DNA of 64,000 nucleotides from Flavobacterium resistens (GCF_900182645.1 NZ_FXTA01000002.1:558001-622000), one strand, 5' to 3'; numbered from the stretch's first letter, positions 44,777-55,139 are shown. Notes: generated from the letters alone by a model not told the origin. Program-made: numbers and translations.

Positions 44777-47329
44777 ATGAATGCATTTATGATTTACCTG
44801 CCAATAGTTATGGCAGTTTTAGGATTACTTTTCATGGGAATAAAAAGGACTTGGGTTTTAAAACAAGATGCCGGAGACGGTAAGATGAAAGAGATTTCAG
44901 ATTACATCTACGAAGGAGCCTTAGCCTTCCTAAAAGCCGAATATAAACTATTAACCATTTTTGTAATTATTGCAAGTTTAGCCTTGGCAGGAATTACTTT
45001 TATTCCGGGAGTAAAAACACATTTATTTATAGTAATTGCATTCATTTTTGGAGCGTTATTTTCAGCTTATGCAGGAAATATAGGAATGAAAATCGCAACC
45101 AAAACAAACGTTAGAACGACACAGGCAGCACGTACAAGTTTGCCGCAAGCTTTAAAAGTTTCTTTTGGTGGAGGAACCGTAATGGGACTTGGTGTTGCAG
45201 GATTAGCAGTTTTAGGCTTAACAGCCTTCTTTATAATTTTCTTTAATTTATTATCTGGCGGAGTTTGGAAAGATACTGAGACAATGACTGTTGTTTTAGA
45301 AACTTTAGCAGGATTTTCATTAGGAGCAGAATCAATTGCGCTTTTTGCGAGAGTTGGAGGTGGAATTTACACTAAAGCAGCTGACGTTGGTGCCGATTTA
45401 GTTGGTAAAGTTGAAGCTGGAATTCCAGAAGATGATCCTCGTAATCCAGCAACAATTGCAGATAACGTAGGAGATAATGTTGGTGACGTTGCAGGTATGG
45501 GAGCTGATTTATTCGGATCTTATGTTGCGACAGTGTTAGCTGCAATGGTTCTAGGGAATTATGTTATAAAAGATATGGGCGGAAGTATTAATGATGCTTT
45601 CGGCGGAATTGGCCCAATTTTGCTTCCAATGTCGATAGCTGGTTTCGGAATTTTGTTTTCGATTATCGGAACAATGTTAGTGAAAATTTCAGATGATAAT
45701 GCTAAAGAAGCTCAAGTTCAAAAAGCATTAAATATAGGAAACTGGGTTTCGATTGGATTTACTGCGATTGCTTGTTATTTCTTGGTGCAGCACATGTTGC
45801 CGGAAGTTATGACAATGGAATTTTTTGGAGAAGGTTCACAGCAAATTTCTTCAATGCGTGTTTTCTATGCTACATTAGTAGGATTAGTTGTTGGTGGCGC
45901 AATTTCATCAGTAACAGAATATTATACAGGATTAGGGACAAAACCAGTTATGGCAATTGTTCAAAAATCTTCAACAGGAGCGGGAACAAACGTAATTGCA
46001 GGTCTTGCAACCGGAATGATTTCTACTTTTCCAACAGTTTTATTATTTGCAGGCGCCATCTGGATTTCGTATGCTTTGGCAGGATTTTATGGAGTTGCAT
46101 TAGCGGCTTCAGCAATGATGGCTACAACGGCAATGCAATTAGCAATTGATGCTTTCGGACCAATTTCTGATAATGCCGGAGGAATCGCTGAAATGAGTGA
46201 ATTGCCAAAAGAAGTTCGTACAAGAACCGATATTTTAGACTCAGTTGGAAACACAACTGCTGCAACTGGAAAAGGATTTGCAATTGCTTCTGCAGCTTTG
46301 ACTTCACTTGCTTTATTTGCTGCATATGTAACGTTTACAGGAATTGATGGAATTAACATTTTCAAAGCACCAGTTTTAGCAATGTTATTTGTCGGCGGAA
46401 TGATTCCGGTGGTTTTCTCAGCTTTAGCAATGAATTCAGTTGGAAAAGCAGCAATGGATATGGTTTATGAAGTGCGTCGTCAATTCAAAGAAATTCCAGG
46501 AATTATGGAAGGAACCGGAAAACCGGAATACGGAAAATGTGTTGAAATTTCGACAAAAGCCGCGTTGCGTGAAATGATGCTTCCAGGAATTTTAACGATT
46601 GGATTTCCAATTGCAATCGTACTTTTAGGAAAATTGGTTTATTCAGATAACAATCAATTAATAGCTGAAATGTTAGGTGGATATATGGCTGGAGTTACAG
46701 TTTCTGGAGTTCTTTGGGCAGTTTTCCAAAACAATGCCGGAGGTGCTTGGGACAATGCTAAAAAATCTTTTGAAGCTGGAGTTATGATCAACGGCGAAAT
46801 GACGTATAAAGGTTCTGATGCGCATAAAGCTGCAGTAACTGGAGATACAGTTGGAGATCCGTTTAAAGATACTTCTGGACCATCAATGAACATTTTAATC
46901 AAATTGACTTGTTTGATTGGACTAGTTGTTGCGCCAATTTTAGGTGAAGGACATTCATCTTCGGGAATGGCAGAAAAAGCTTCTTGTTGTGTTAAAATGG
47001 AAATGCATGCAGGAGGAGTTTCTAAATGCGGTGATTTATCAACAATGACTAAAGAAGAATGTGCTAAAATGTGCAAAGAAAAAGGTTGCACAGCAGAAGA
47101 AACTGCAAAATGCTTAGCGCATTATGACGCAAACGGAAAATTTGTTCACCAAAAAACAGATTGTTTTGATACAAGCAAATACGAGAAAAAATCTGTTCGT
47201 GTTGAACTGAAAAATATAAACGGAAAAACTACCGGAACCGTAACTAAAACCGAAAATGGTAAAACTACAACTGAAGTTTATGAAGGAACGGAAGAAGAAG
47301 TGAAAGCTAAGATTGACGCTGTAAAATAA
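44777..47329 (+). CDS. hppA: K+-dependent membrane pyrophosphatase (ion pump) with Cys-rich C-terminal extension
   Basis: 850 residues; the family usually has about 660-770. Sixteen-span core with the substrate signature GGGIYTKAADVGADLVGKVE, DDPRNPATIADNVGDNVGD and a late KKSFEAG and GDTVGDPFKDTSGPSMNI. GNTTAATGKG near residue 495 (Ala, not Lys) marks the K+-dependent group, which includes Na+ and H+ pumps. From about residue 723 there is an unusual tail: eight cysteines (727, 728, 751, 762, 766, 771, 779, 796), with TKEECAKMCKEKGCTAEE, then a Lys/Thr/Glu-rich strand-like end. The tail could bind metal or respond to redox state; this is inference. Confidence 0.95.
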   Translation: MNAFMIYLPIVMAVLGLLFMGIKRTWVLKQDAGDGKMKEISDYIYEGALAFLKAEYKLLTIFVIIASLALAGITFIPGVKTHLFIVIAFIFGALFSAYAGNIGMKIATKTNVRTTQAARTSLPQALKVSFGGGTVMGLGVAGLAVLGLTAFFIIFFNLLSGGVWKDTETMTVVLETLAGFSLGAESIALFARVGGGIYTKAADVGADLVGKVEAGIPEDDPRNPATIADNVGDNVGDVAGMGADLFGSYVATVLAAMVLGNYVIKDMGGSINDAFGGIGPILLPMSIAGFGILFSIIGTMLVKISDDNAKEAQVQKALNIGNWVSIGFTAIACYFLVQHMLPEVMTMEFFGEGSQQISSMRVFYATLVGLVVGGAISSVTEYYTGLGTKPVMAIVQKSSTGAGTNVIAGLATGMISTFPTVLLFAGAIWISYALAGFYGVALAASAMMATTAMQLAIDAFGPISDNAGGIAEMSELPKEVRTRTDILDSVGNTTAATGKGFAIASAALTSLALFAAYVTFTGIDGINIFKAPVLAMLFVGGMIPVVFSALAMNSVGKAAMDMVYEVRRQFKEIPGIMEGTGKPEYGKCVEISTKAALREMMLPGILTIGFPIAIVLLGKLVYSDNNQLIAEMLGGYMAGVTVSGVLWAVFQNNAGGAWDNAKKSFEAGVMINGEMTYKGSDAHKAAVTGDTVGDPFKDTSGPSMNILIKLTCLIGLVVAPILGEGHSSSGMAEKASCCVKMEMHAGGVSKCGDLSTMTKEECAKMCKEKGCTAEETAKCLAHYDANGKFVHQKTDCFDTSKYEKKSVRVELKNINGKTTGTVTKTENGKTTTEVYEGTEEEVKAKIDAVK

Positions 47330-47341
47330 GTATAACTTGAT

Positions 47342-47377
47342 AGCTTTGTCAAAGTTTTAAACTTTGACAAAGCTTTT
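47342..47377 (+). terminator. Terminator of hppA
   Basis: AGCTTTGTCAAAGT pairs perfectly (14 bp) with ACTTTGACAAAGCT, followed by TTTT. Confidence 0.85.
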
Positions 47378-47384
47378 AGAAACA

Positions 47385-47417
47385 AAAATGCCTCTAAAAA
47401 TTTTTTAGAGGCATTTT
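47385..47417. terminator. Second, bidirectional terminator between hppA and the kinase gene
   Basis: AAAATGCCTCTAAAAA pairs with TTTTTAGAGGCATTTT; it can serve the convergent minus-strand operon. Confidence 0.85.
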
Positions 47418-47447
47418 GTATTTCGTATAAATCTATGAAATCTGTTT

Positions 47448-48062
47448 TTAAAACAAACCATTCAATTCAGCATCAATTCTATTAATAATGTTTCCTAAAT
47501 CTTCGGGATTATCAACAAAATTAATATTGTCAACGTCAATAATTAATAGTTTTCCTTTAGTATAAGTCTGAATCCAGGCTTCATATCTTTCGTTCAAACG
47601 GCTTAAATAATCAATCGAAATCGAGTTTTCGTATTCGCGTCCGCGTTTGTGAATTTGCCCAACAAGATTTGGAATAGAGCTTCTTAAATAAATCAATAAA
47701 TCCGGAGCTTTTACTAAAGATTCCATCAATTCGAATAGAGAAGTATAGTTTTCAAAATCACGGCTCGTCATCAAACCCATTGAATATAAATTGGGAGCAA
47801 AAATATAGGCATCTTCATAAATCGTTCTGTCCTGAATGATTTTTTTACCGCTTTCGCGGATTTGCAGCACCTGACGGAAACGGCTATTTAAGAAATAGAT
47901 TTGTAAATTAAATGACCAACGTTCCATTTGGTGATAAAAATCGTCTAAATACGGATTATCAACCACATCTTCATAATGAGGTTCCCATTTAAAGTGTTTG
48001 GCTAATAATTTGGTCAAGGTGGTTTTTCCTGCGCCTATATTTCCTGCTATTGCTATGTGCAT
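47448..48062 (-). CDS. Deoxynucleoside kinase
   Basis: 204 residues. P-loop GNIGAGKTTLTK at 7-18, DRTIYED (DRx-E type motif) near 98-104, and the LID arginines in HKRGREYENSISIDYL match the dCK/dGK family. It phosphorylates deoxynucleosides for salvage; substrate preference cannot be read. The start ATG overlaps the stop of the upstream gene by one base. Confidence 0.93.
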   Translation of the reverse strand: MHIAIAGNIGAGKTTLTKLLAKHFKWEPHYEDVVDNPYLDDFYHQMERWSFNLQIYFLNSRFRQVLQIRESGKKIIQDRTIYEDAYIFAPNLYSMGLMTSRDFENYTSLFELMESLVKAPDLLIYLRSSIPNLVGQIHKRGREYENSISIDYLSRLNERYEAWIQTYTKGKLLIIDVDNINFVDNPEDLGNIINRIDAELNGLF

Positions 48063-48877
48063 TACGGTGTTACGATTTTATAATTTACAATTTCTTTAGC
48101 TGTAAAAATAGATAAAATTTGGTCTTTGTAATAGAAATTGTCAAACGATTTTTCTAAAATTTCAATTTGAGAAATAATGGATGTTTTCTCTTTACTAATG
48201 TCTCTTAAATACAACTCATTACCTTTGCTGAAAATGTACTTTTGAGCATCAATTATTTCGATTTTATCAAAATCCGAAACATTTCCCAGACTTGTGATTT
48301 TTCCGAAAATATCACAGGAAAACCAATTGTTTTTTTTATCGATCCAATAAAAAGTGTTGAAATCTGTCTGATAATGTTTTATAGGTTCTGTCAATGGAAT
48401 AGAAACTGTTTTGTATTCATTTTTTAAATAATCAAACAACCCAATTTGCTGATTAAGGGCATTGTAAATCCATAATTGATTTTGAGTCGACATTCCGATG
48501 GCACTCACGACAATTGGAGTTGCATTTAATGAAAAATTGATTTCGGTAATTTTGTTCAGCTGATTGTCAAGTAAAACCACGGTGTTGAAATCTTCATAAT
48601 ACAAAACTATTTTCAGCGGATTTTGCAAGTCAGTTTTTGTGATTCTTCCTAAAGAAACATTTTTGTATTCAAAAACTTCACTTCCTTTAAATTTACTGAA
48701 AACATTATTACTGATTTGGTAATTAAATCCGAATGAATCTTGGCCTAAATATTCATCAGCAGTATTATTTGCATGTGAAATTTGGATGGCATTTATCTTG
48801 GGATTTTGTGCCGAAAGAAGAGTCGGAAAAGCAGCAATTAAAAGGAAAAATAAAATATTTATTGCTGTTTTAGTCAT
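48062..48877 (-). CDS. Hypothetical secreted protein upstream of the deoxynucleoside kinase
   Basis: 271 residues with a signal peptide (MTKTAINILFFLLIAAF, cleavage after LLSAQ). The remainder is rich in short beta-strand-like stretches (YEDFNTVVLLDNQLNKITEI; LWIYNALNQQIGLFDYL; FYWIDKKNNWFS), resembling part of a beta-propeller. I do not recognise the family. It overlaps the kinase gene, so both are probably one transcript, although a shared function is not evident. Confidence 0.78.
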   Translation of the reverse strand: MTKTAINILFFLLIAAFPTLLSAQNPKINAIQISHANNTADEYLGQDSFGFNYQISNNVFSKFKGSEVFEYKNVSLGRITKTDLQNPLKIVLYYEDFNTVVLLDNQLNKITEINFSLNATPIVVSAIGMSTQNQLWIYNALNQQIGLFDYLKNEYKTVSIPLTEPIKHYQTDFNTFYWIDKKNNWFSCDIFGKITSLGNVSDFDKIEIIDAQKYIFSKGNELYLRDISKEKTSIISQIEILEKSFDNFYYKDQILSIFTAKEIVNYKIVTP

Positions 48878-49106
48878 GATTTTTTGGGTTTCGGTCGAGC
48901 CAAATTACAAAAAACCTTACGATAAAAAGTCTAAAAACAGCAAATTTTGGAGAATTTACTGTTTAAACCTTTTTTAGTTGTAATAGTCTAAAAAATAGCG
49001 TGTTCTGTCTATGTCTTAAAAGCATTGATATATTATATTTTTACTATTTTAAAAATAATAATACATTTGAATGTAAGTTTATCCGATTTGCTCAATTTTA
49101 AATAAA

Positions 49107-50027
49107 ATGAAAATGAAAAAAGTGATTTTTTATATGTCTTTGATGCTTGTATTTACTCAAATGCAAGCGCAAAAGGATTTTCAGGGAATGGCTGTTTATG
49201 AGTCAAAAACGCAGGCACCAAAAATGGACGGAATGCGTGCCAATAGAGACATTACGCCTGAAATGCAAAAAAACATGGAAGAGCGAATGAAAAAAATGCT
49301 CGAAAAAACCTTTATTTTAAATTTTGACAAATCGGCTTCAATTTATAAAGAAGAAGAAAAACTAGAAACTCCCGGACAACAAGGAGGAGGAATGCGTATT
49401 ATGATGAATTCCTTCATGGGAGGCGGAGGAACTTTTTATAAAAATGTAAAAAGTAAATCGTATACGGTTGACAAAGAGTTTATGGGGAAAGAATTTTTAG
49501 TGATTGATTCTTTGCCAAAATTAAATTGGAAAATGGAATCTGAAACCAAACAAATTGGCGGTTATACTTGTTACAAAGCAACAGCGGTGAAAGAAGCAAG
49601 TAAAACTGATTTTAGAAATTTCAGACCAAAAAATGTTGATGATAAAAAACCGGAAGAGAAAAAAGATGACGCAAAGAAAACTTCAGGTGAAACTAAAACG
49701 AACTTTCAGGATAACTTCGAAATTCCTAAAGAAATTATTATAACAGCGTGGTATTCTCCGGAAATTCCAGTTAACCAAGGGCCAGAAAATTATTGGGGTC
49801 TGCCTGGTTTGATTTTGGAAGTAAATGACGGAAGAACAACTATTTTATGTTCTAAAATTGTTTTGAATGCCAAAGATAAAGTCGAAATAAAAGCGCCTAC
49901 AAAAGGAAAAACTATTTCTCAGAAAGATTATGACGAAACCGTAATCAAAAAAATGGAAGAGTTTAGAGAAATGAACCGCGGTCGTGAAGGTGGTCCAGGA
50001 GGTGGTCCGGTAATGATCAGACGATAA
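49107..50027 (+). CDS. GLPGLI family secreted protein
   Basis: 306 residues with a signal peptide (ends FTQMQAQ). The name motif GLPGLI appears as YWGLPGLILEVNDG near residue 230, preceded by AWYSPEIPVNQGPENYWG, the family's core. The C-terminus is Gly/Arg-rich (GREGGPGGG). GLPGLI proteins are typical neighbours of TonB-type outer-membrane proteins, and one starts 30 bases downstream. Function unknown. Confidence 0.93.
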   Translation: MKMKKVIFYMSLMLVFTQMQAQKDFQGMAVYESKTQAPKMDGMRANRDITPEMQKNMEERMKKMLEKTFILNFDKSASIYKEEEKLETPGQQGGGMRIMMNSFMGGGGTFYKNVKSKSYTVDKEFMGKEFLVIDSLPKLNWKMESETKQIGGYTCYKATAVKEASKTDFRNFRPKNVDDKKPEEKKDDAKKTSGETKTNFQDNFEIPKEIIITAWYSPEIPVNQGPENYWGLPGLILEVNDGRTTILCSKIVLNAKDKVEIKAPTKGKTISQKDYDETVIKKMEEFREMNRGREGGPGGGPVMIRR

Positions 50028-50057
50028 TTTTTGTATTTCATCTTTTAGATTTTCTCC

Positions 50058-52745
50058 ATGAAAAATATACTTTTTTTTGTCATTTTTTTAATGACCTCGA
50101 TATCTTTTGCGCAAAGTGTCCGCTTTGACGGCGTTATTCAGGACGAACAAAAAAATCCGTTGGAAATGGCTAATATCATGGCTGTAAATAACGGCACAAA
50201 AGCAATGGATTCGTACGGAATTACGAATGATAAAGGAAAATTTCAGCTGACTTTGAAACCAAATACTTCTTACACAGTTAAAATAAGTTATCTGGGAATG
50301 AAATCTAAAGAAATGGCGATTTCGACCAATACGGAAAATATTGTTCAGAATATTGTTATGGACGGCGCCGGAATAGAACTTGAAGGTGTTGAAATTGTTC
50401 GTGAAATGCCGGTTTCTATAAAAGGCGACACAATTGTTTACAATGCCGATTCTTTTAAATCGGGAACAGAAAAAAAGCTGGAAGATGTTTTGAAAAAATT
50501 GCCCGGCGTTGAGGTAAATGCCGATGGAGAAATTGAAGTTGAAGGAAAAAAAGTCAGCAAATTAATGGTTGAAGGAAAAGATTTTTTTGACGGAGATACT
50601 AAACTTGGCGTAAAAAACATTCCGGCTGATGCGATTGATAAAGTTCAAGTCCTGAGAAATTACAATGAAGTAAGTCAGTTAAAAGGTCTCGAAAATGATC
50701 AGGATAATGTGGCCATGAACATTAAACTGAAATCGGGTAAAAAGAATTTCTGGTTTGGAGATGTTACTGCCGGCGTAGGCGTTGCAGAGCTCGACAGCCG
50801 TTATATAATTAATCCGAAATTATTTTATTACAGTCCAAAATACAGTATCAATTTAATTACTAATTTTAATAATATTGGCGAATTACCACTTACGGCTCAG
50901 GATTATTTTAAATTCACCGGAGGTTTCAAAAATATGATGAAAAAAGGCGGAAGTAATTTTAATGTTTCGTCAAATGATTTAGGAATTTCGGTTTTAAGAA
51001 ACAATCGTGCTAAGGAAATTGAAACTAAATTTGGCGCAACGAATTTCTCGTACAATCCCACAAAAGCTTGGAATATTAGCGGTTTCGGAATTCTTTCAGT
51101 TTCAAAAACAGATTTAGAAACCAAATCGCAAACTACAATTTTAGATTCTGGAGATCAACAGAAACGTGATGAGATGACGCATCAAAAAAATAACTTGGGA
51201 CTTTTTAAATTGAGTTCGAGTTACAAACCAAGTGATAAATTTCAGTTCGATTACGATATTTTAACCAAGTTGTCAAAACAAAATGAAGATACCGATTTGC
51301 TTCGAGAATCGGTTGTTAATAATGTTTCGGCAGTTGAAACCATCTTGACTCAGAAAAAGCAAGATCCAACTTCAGTAAATCAGAATTTGAGCTTGTATTA
51401 TACGCAAAGCGACAAAAACATTTTTGCTTTTGAGGCACAACATTTGTATCAGGACGAAAATCCGTTTTATAATGCAAATCTTCGTTCGCAACCTTTTGAT
51501 TTGGCCGGATATATTTCAGGACAAAACCGAAATGATTTGAATCAGGATCGTTTTGTGAAAACAAACAAACTCGATGCAAAACTGGATTACTATTATATGG
51601 TAACGCCAAAAAGCAATTTCAATGTTACTTTGGGAAATACATATTCATACCAAAATTTTAATTCGCATATTTTTCAGATGCTCGATAATGGCAATAAAAA
51701 TGACTTAAATGCCGCAGAAAACAACAATGATGTCGATTACAGATTTAATGATGCTTTTATTGGATTTCATTATAAAATATTGACAGGAAAATTTACGTTG
51801 ACTCCAGGAGTAAGTTTGCATACTTATCAAATGACAAACGGACAACTGGGAACCGATTATTCTCAAAGTTTTACAAAAGTACTGCCTGATTTCTTTGCTT
51901 TATATCAAATCAAAAAATCAGAAACATTGACTTATAATTTCTCTTTATCAAATGATTTTACAGATATAAATCAATTGGCGGCAGGTTATGTTTTGTCTGA
52001 TTACAGCAGTTTGTTCAGAGGAAATCGTTTCTTGGAAAATGCAACTTCACAAGTACATTCGCTTCGTTATTTTAAATACAATATGTTCAATTTTGAAAAT
52101 ATTTTTGCCAATGCGACATACACTAAAAAAGTAGATGCAATTAAAACGAAAGCTAATTTTGATGGAATTAATCAATCTTCGGTTCCGTACAATTCTAATT
52201 TAGCCGATGAAACATTGAGCGGAATGGGAAGTTATGGACGTTCTTTCTTGAAAAATTATAAAGCATCAGCAACTGCAAGTCTGAATTGGTCAAAATTCAA
52301 TAATATTCAGAATAATGTTTTGGCAACAACAGAAAGTTTTGTGCAGAGTTATACTGTAAAAGCAGCTACAAACTATAAAAACTTGCCCAATTTAGAACTT
52401 GGATATAATGCCTTAATTAATCAATATAGCGGTTCGACTTATTATACAGATAAGCCTTTTGCACGATTGGATTATTATTTTTGGAATAGTTTTTCATTTG
52501 TTTCAGAGTATGAATTTTATCATTATTATAATGGAAACAAAACAGTTGATAACGAATACGACTTTTTGAGCGCTAGTTTGGTTTATCAAAAAAAGGATAG
52601 CAAATGGGAATATAAAATTTCGGCGACGAACATATTAAATACAACTTATTTGAATGATGACAGTTTTTCGCAGTTTTCTACCCGAGTTTCACAATACACT
52701 GTCCAGCCTCGGTACATCATCTTTTCAATGAAATATAATTTGTAG
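50058..52745 (+). CDS. Outer-membrane beta-barrel protein, TonB-receptor-like, with carboxypeptidase-like domain
   Basis: 895 residues. Signal peptide (ends SFAQ), a carboxypeptidase regulatory-like domain (about 20-105; FDGVIQDEQKNPLEMANIM), a plug-like region with KLEDVLKKLPGVEVNADG, VEGKDFFDGDTKLG and a long barrel (TonB_dep_Rec/OMP_b-brl family). It pairs with the GLPGLI gene just upstream, a combination frequent in Flavobacteriia. Unlike classical receptors, this subfamily lacks a clear TonB box, so transport is uncertain. Confidence 0.9.
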   Translation: MKNILFFVIFLMTSISFAQSVRFDGVIQDEQKNPLEMANIMAVNNGTKAMDSYGITNDKGKFQLTLKPNTSYTVKISYLGMKSKEMAISTNTENIVQNIVMDGAGIELEGVEIVREMPVSIKGDTIVYNADSFKSGTEKKLEDVLKKLPGVEVNADGEIEVEGKKVSKLMVEGKDFFDGDTKLGVKNIPADAIDKVQVLRNYNEVSQLKGLENDQDNVAMNIKLKSGKKNFWFGDVTAGVGVAELDSRYIINPKLFYYSPKYSINLITNFNNIGELPLTAQDYFKFTGGFKNMMKKGGSNFNVSSNDLGISVLRNNRAKEIETKFGATNFSYNPTKAWNISGFGILSVSKTDLETKSQTTILDSGDQQKRDEMTHQKNNLGLFKLSSSYKPSDKFQFDYDILTKLSKQNEDTDLLRESVVNNVSAVETILTQKKQDPTSVNQNLSLYYTQSDKNIFAFEAQHLYQDENPFYNANLRSQPFDLAGYISGQNRNDLNQDRFVKTNKLDAKLDYYYMVTPKSNFNVTLGNTYSYQNFNSHIFQMLDNGNKNDLNAAENNNDVDYRFNDAFIGFHYKILTGKFTLTPGVSLHTYQMTNGQLGTDYSQSFTKVLPDFFALYQIKKSETLTYNFSLSNDFTDINQLAAGYVLSDYSSLFRGNRFLENATSQVHSLRYFKYNMFNFENIFANATYTKKVDAIKTKANFDGINQSSVPYNSNLADETLSGMGSYGRSFLKNYKASATASLNWSKFNNIQNNVLATTESFVQSYTVKAATNYKNLPNLELGYNALINQYSGSTYYTDKPFARLDYYFWNSFSFVSEYEFYHYYNGNKTVDNEYDFLSASLVYQKKDSKWEYKISATNILNTTYLNDDSFSQFSTRVSQYTVQPRYIIFSMKYNL

Positions 52746-52837
52746 TATTTTAATTGCTAAATCATTAATTTTAATGACTTGTTTCGATAAGAATCGAATA
52801 TCTTTGCTTGAGATTATTAACAGCAAAAAAATTAGTC

Positions 52838-55087
52838 ATGCGCAAATTTGTGTGGAGTGTATTACTCGTGATTACAGGAATTTCCTATTCATTTTGTCAA
52901 GTGAAAGGAATAGAAAAAGGAACTTATTTATCGACAAATAAAGGCGGAAAAATCAAACTGAATTTATTAGACGATAATAAATATGAGTTGATTTTTTATA
53001 CAGGTAATTATGAAATCAAAGGAGATTCTTTAATTTTTATTCAAAAAGAAAAATCAGAAAGTAATTTTAATCTTGCTTTTGCAACCGATAAAAAGGCAAA
53101 AAAAATTAAAATCAAGTTTCCAGATTCGTCATATTATTCCTTTTATATGGGAACTCAAAATGGAAGTGAAGATGTTGTTTATCAAAGATTATCAGATATA
53201 AAAACCAAAACAGATCCAAATTGGGAAAAAACTGATTTAGAATTTGAAATCGAAAAAACAAATTATTTGTATTTGGTTTATGAGGATTATGATGGAAAAA
53301 GCAACGTTTGTAAATATGCTTTGCCAAAAGATGTTTCTGAAGTCACGGTCACTTATGAGTTTGCGCCATTGGGTGATTTGAAAATTGGCGGTTTTTTTGA
53401 CAGAAAAACAAATGAATTGAAAATTTCGGAGCCTGCCGGCAAAGATCCTTTGGTGTTTTTAAACGAAAAAGATCCACAACCTGTAAAGGAAAAAAAAGTG
53501 ATTCCTCTTGAAAGTCAAATAATTTCAAATTGGACTTATCCAGGCAAAGAAACAATTTCTCCAATTGAAGAATTTGATCCCGCTGCCGCGGTAGTGGATA
53601 GCGCTGCTGTAGCTGATTATTCTGTAGCTCCTCCCGCAGTTCCTTTGCAATATGATTTTAAACTCAAAATAGAGAACAATTTAAAAAGCGCATTAGCAGC
53701 GACAAAAGAAGCTAAATTGAAATTTTTGGTATTTTATTCTAATGCAAATAAAACTGTCGGAAAAGAAAGTTTTGATGCTTTTGTAAAAGATCAGGAAACG
53801 CAAATAGCTTATAATATGTATGATGCATATAATCCTGTATATGATGTTTACAATTATTATTTAGCTGGAGCCGATGATAAAAAATGGCTTAAAAACAATA
53901 AGATAACAAATGACCCAAGCATTGTAGTTTTAAATGGAGACGGTGATATTTTGGCATCGGCAAAATCTGATTTATCAGACAAGAGTTATCAGTTTGGATA
54001 TTATGGTGATTTATATAAAAAACTCCAGCGTGCGAATGCTTTTGTATACATAAATAAGACATTCAAAAATAAAAAAGCGACGGATGCAGATTTGATCAGA
54101 GCATTTAATAGAGCAGCGGTTTTAGAAATTTCATACGATTACGATTCAGATTCTGGAGCAGAAGTTGCCAATTCTACAGAATTTGTACTGACCAAAATTT
54201 CATCAGATAAAAAAGAAGTTGCTCAAACTTGGAAAAACTTGATCGAATCGCACCAAAAAGATTCAAAACCAGATATGTATTTGGTTGAAACCATTTTAAG
54301 AGAAATCAAAAATCAAGGTTTTACGAAGCAACTTTTTAATGAAGAAAGAGTTTTGAATGATACTGACTTTCTTTCTATCGATTACATTTTAAAGCATGCT
54401 GATAAAATTGAAGAGAATCGTTCAGCGTTTAATAATAAAGAAGGTGAAGTTCATAATTTAGGAAATGTGATTTCTGAAATTTCTTCAGCATTACAGGCTA
54501 ATACTTATATTGCTCAGGAAAAATCTTCTTCAGATATAAATAAGGAAAAGAATATTTCGATTTATAAAAAGATAATTGCTTTAGGAAAAGGAAATTTTGA
54601 ATCGTACAGCAATTATTTCCAATATTTAAATAATGCAGAAGATGCAACCACTTCAAACATCGATTTCTTAAAAGAGTTCAGCATCTATTTTGATTCTAAT
54701 TTAGTATCATCGAGCCCAATTGAAAAATTAGATTCAATGTTTTCGGCTTTAGATTCATCTTCGTCATATGCTTATGATGGATGGAATTCTTTTAAAGATT
54801 ATCATTCAAATCTTTGTAATAATGCTGCATGGTCAGTTGTGTTGCAACCACAAAATGCTAATTTTTTAAAAGAAGCTATTAAATGGTCAGAATATAGTTT
54901 AGTTGTGACTAAGAACAATCCTTACTATTTAGATACTTTGGCACAATTGTATTATAAAGACGGTCAGAAACAAAAGGCGATTGAAACACAGACTTTGGCA
55001 GTTAAATACTTGAATTCGGTTACAGAGCCTGAAACAGCAGCTGATATTAAAGATACTTTGACGAAAATGCAAAACGGAACATATTAA
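52838..55087 (+). CDS. Large secreted protein with thioredoxin-like and TPR-like segments
   Basis: 749 residues from the ATG at 52838 (MRKFVWSVLLVITGISYSFC); an earlier start at 52808 is rejected. Family not recognised. Residues about 280-395 (LKFLVFYSNANKTVGKESF, then PSIVVLNGDGDILAS) look like a thioredoxin-fold segment without the CxxC pair. Residues about 700-745 (YYLDTLAQLYYKDGQKQKAI) look like a TPR. It follows the outer-membrane protein gene by about 90 bases and ends at a terminator. Confidence 0.78.
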   Translation: MRKFVWSVLLVITGISYSFCQVKGIEKGTYLSTNKGGKIKLNLLDDNKYELIFYTGNYEIKGDSLIFIQKEKSESNFNLAFATDKKAKKIKIKFPDSSYYSFYMGTQNGSEDVVYQRLSDIKTKTDPNWEKTDLEFEIEKTNYLYLVYEDYDGKSNVCKYALPKDVSEVTVTYEFAPLGDLKIGGFFDRKTNELKISEPAGKDPLVFLNEKDPQPVKEKKVIPLESQIISNWTYPGKETISPIEEFDPAAAVVDSAAVADYSVAPPAVPLQYDFKLKIENNLKSALAATKEAKLKFLVFYSNANKTVGKESFDAFVKDQETQIAYNMYDAYNPVYDVYNYYLAGADDKKWLKNNKITNDPSIVVLNGDGDILASAKSDLSDKSYQFGYYGDLYKKLQRANAFVYINKTFKNKKATDADLIRAFNRAAVLEISYDYDSDSGAEVANSTEFVLTKISSDKKEVAQTWKNLIESHQKDSKPDMYLVETILREIKNQGFTKQLFNEERVLNDTDFLSIDYILKHADKIEENRSAFNNKEGEVHNLGNVISEISSALQANTYIAQEKSSSDINKEKNISIYKKIIALGKGNFESYSNYFQYLNNAEDATTSNIDFLKEFSIYFDSNLVSSSPIEKLDSMFSALDSSSSYAYDGWNSFKDYHSNLCNNAAWSVVLQPQNANFLKEAIKWSEYSLVVTKNNPYYLDTLAQLYYKDGQKQKAIETQTLAVKYLNSVTEPETAADIKDTLTKMQNGTY

Positions 55088-55110
55088 AATTTCATAGTTG
55101 TGAAAAATAT

Positions 55111-55139
55111 AATGGCTGTCTTGATTGACAGCCATTTTT
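55111..55139 (+). terminator. Terminator of the 749-residue secreted protein gene
   Basis: AATGGCTGTC pairs with GACAGCCATT around a 6-nt loop, then T-run. Confidence 0.88.

Noticed and set aside
45772-46149. 125-codon plus-strand frame inside hppA
   Set aside because: Different frame within a highly conserved pump gene; composition is a shadow of the membrane-span codons.
46654-47091. 145-codon minus-strand frame opposite hppA
   Set aside because: Antisense shadow of the hppA C-terminal part; no homology or start signals seen.
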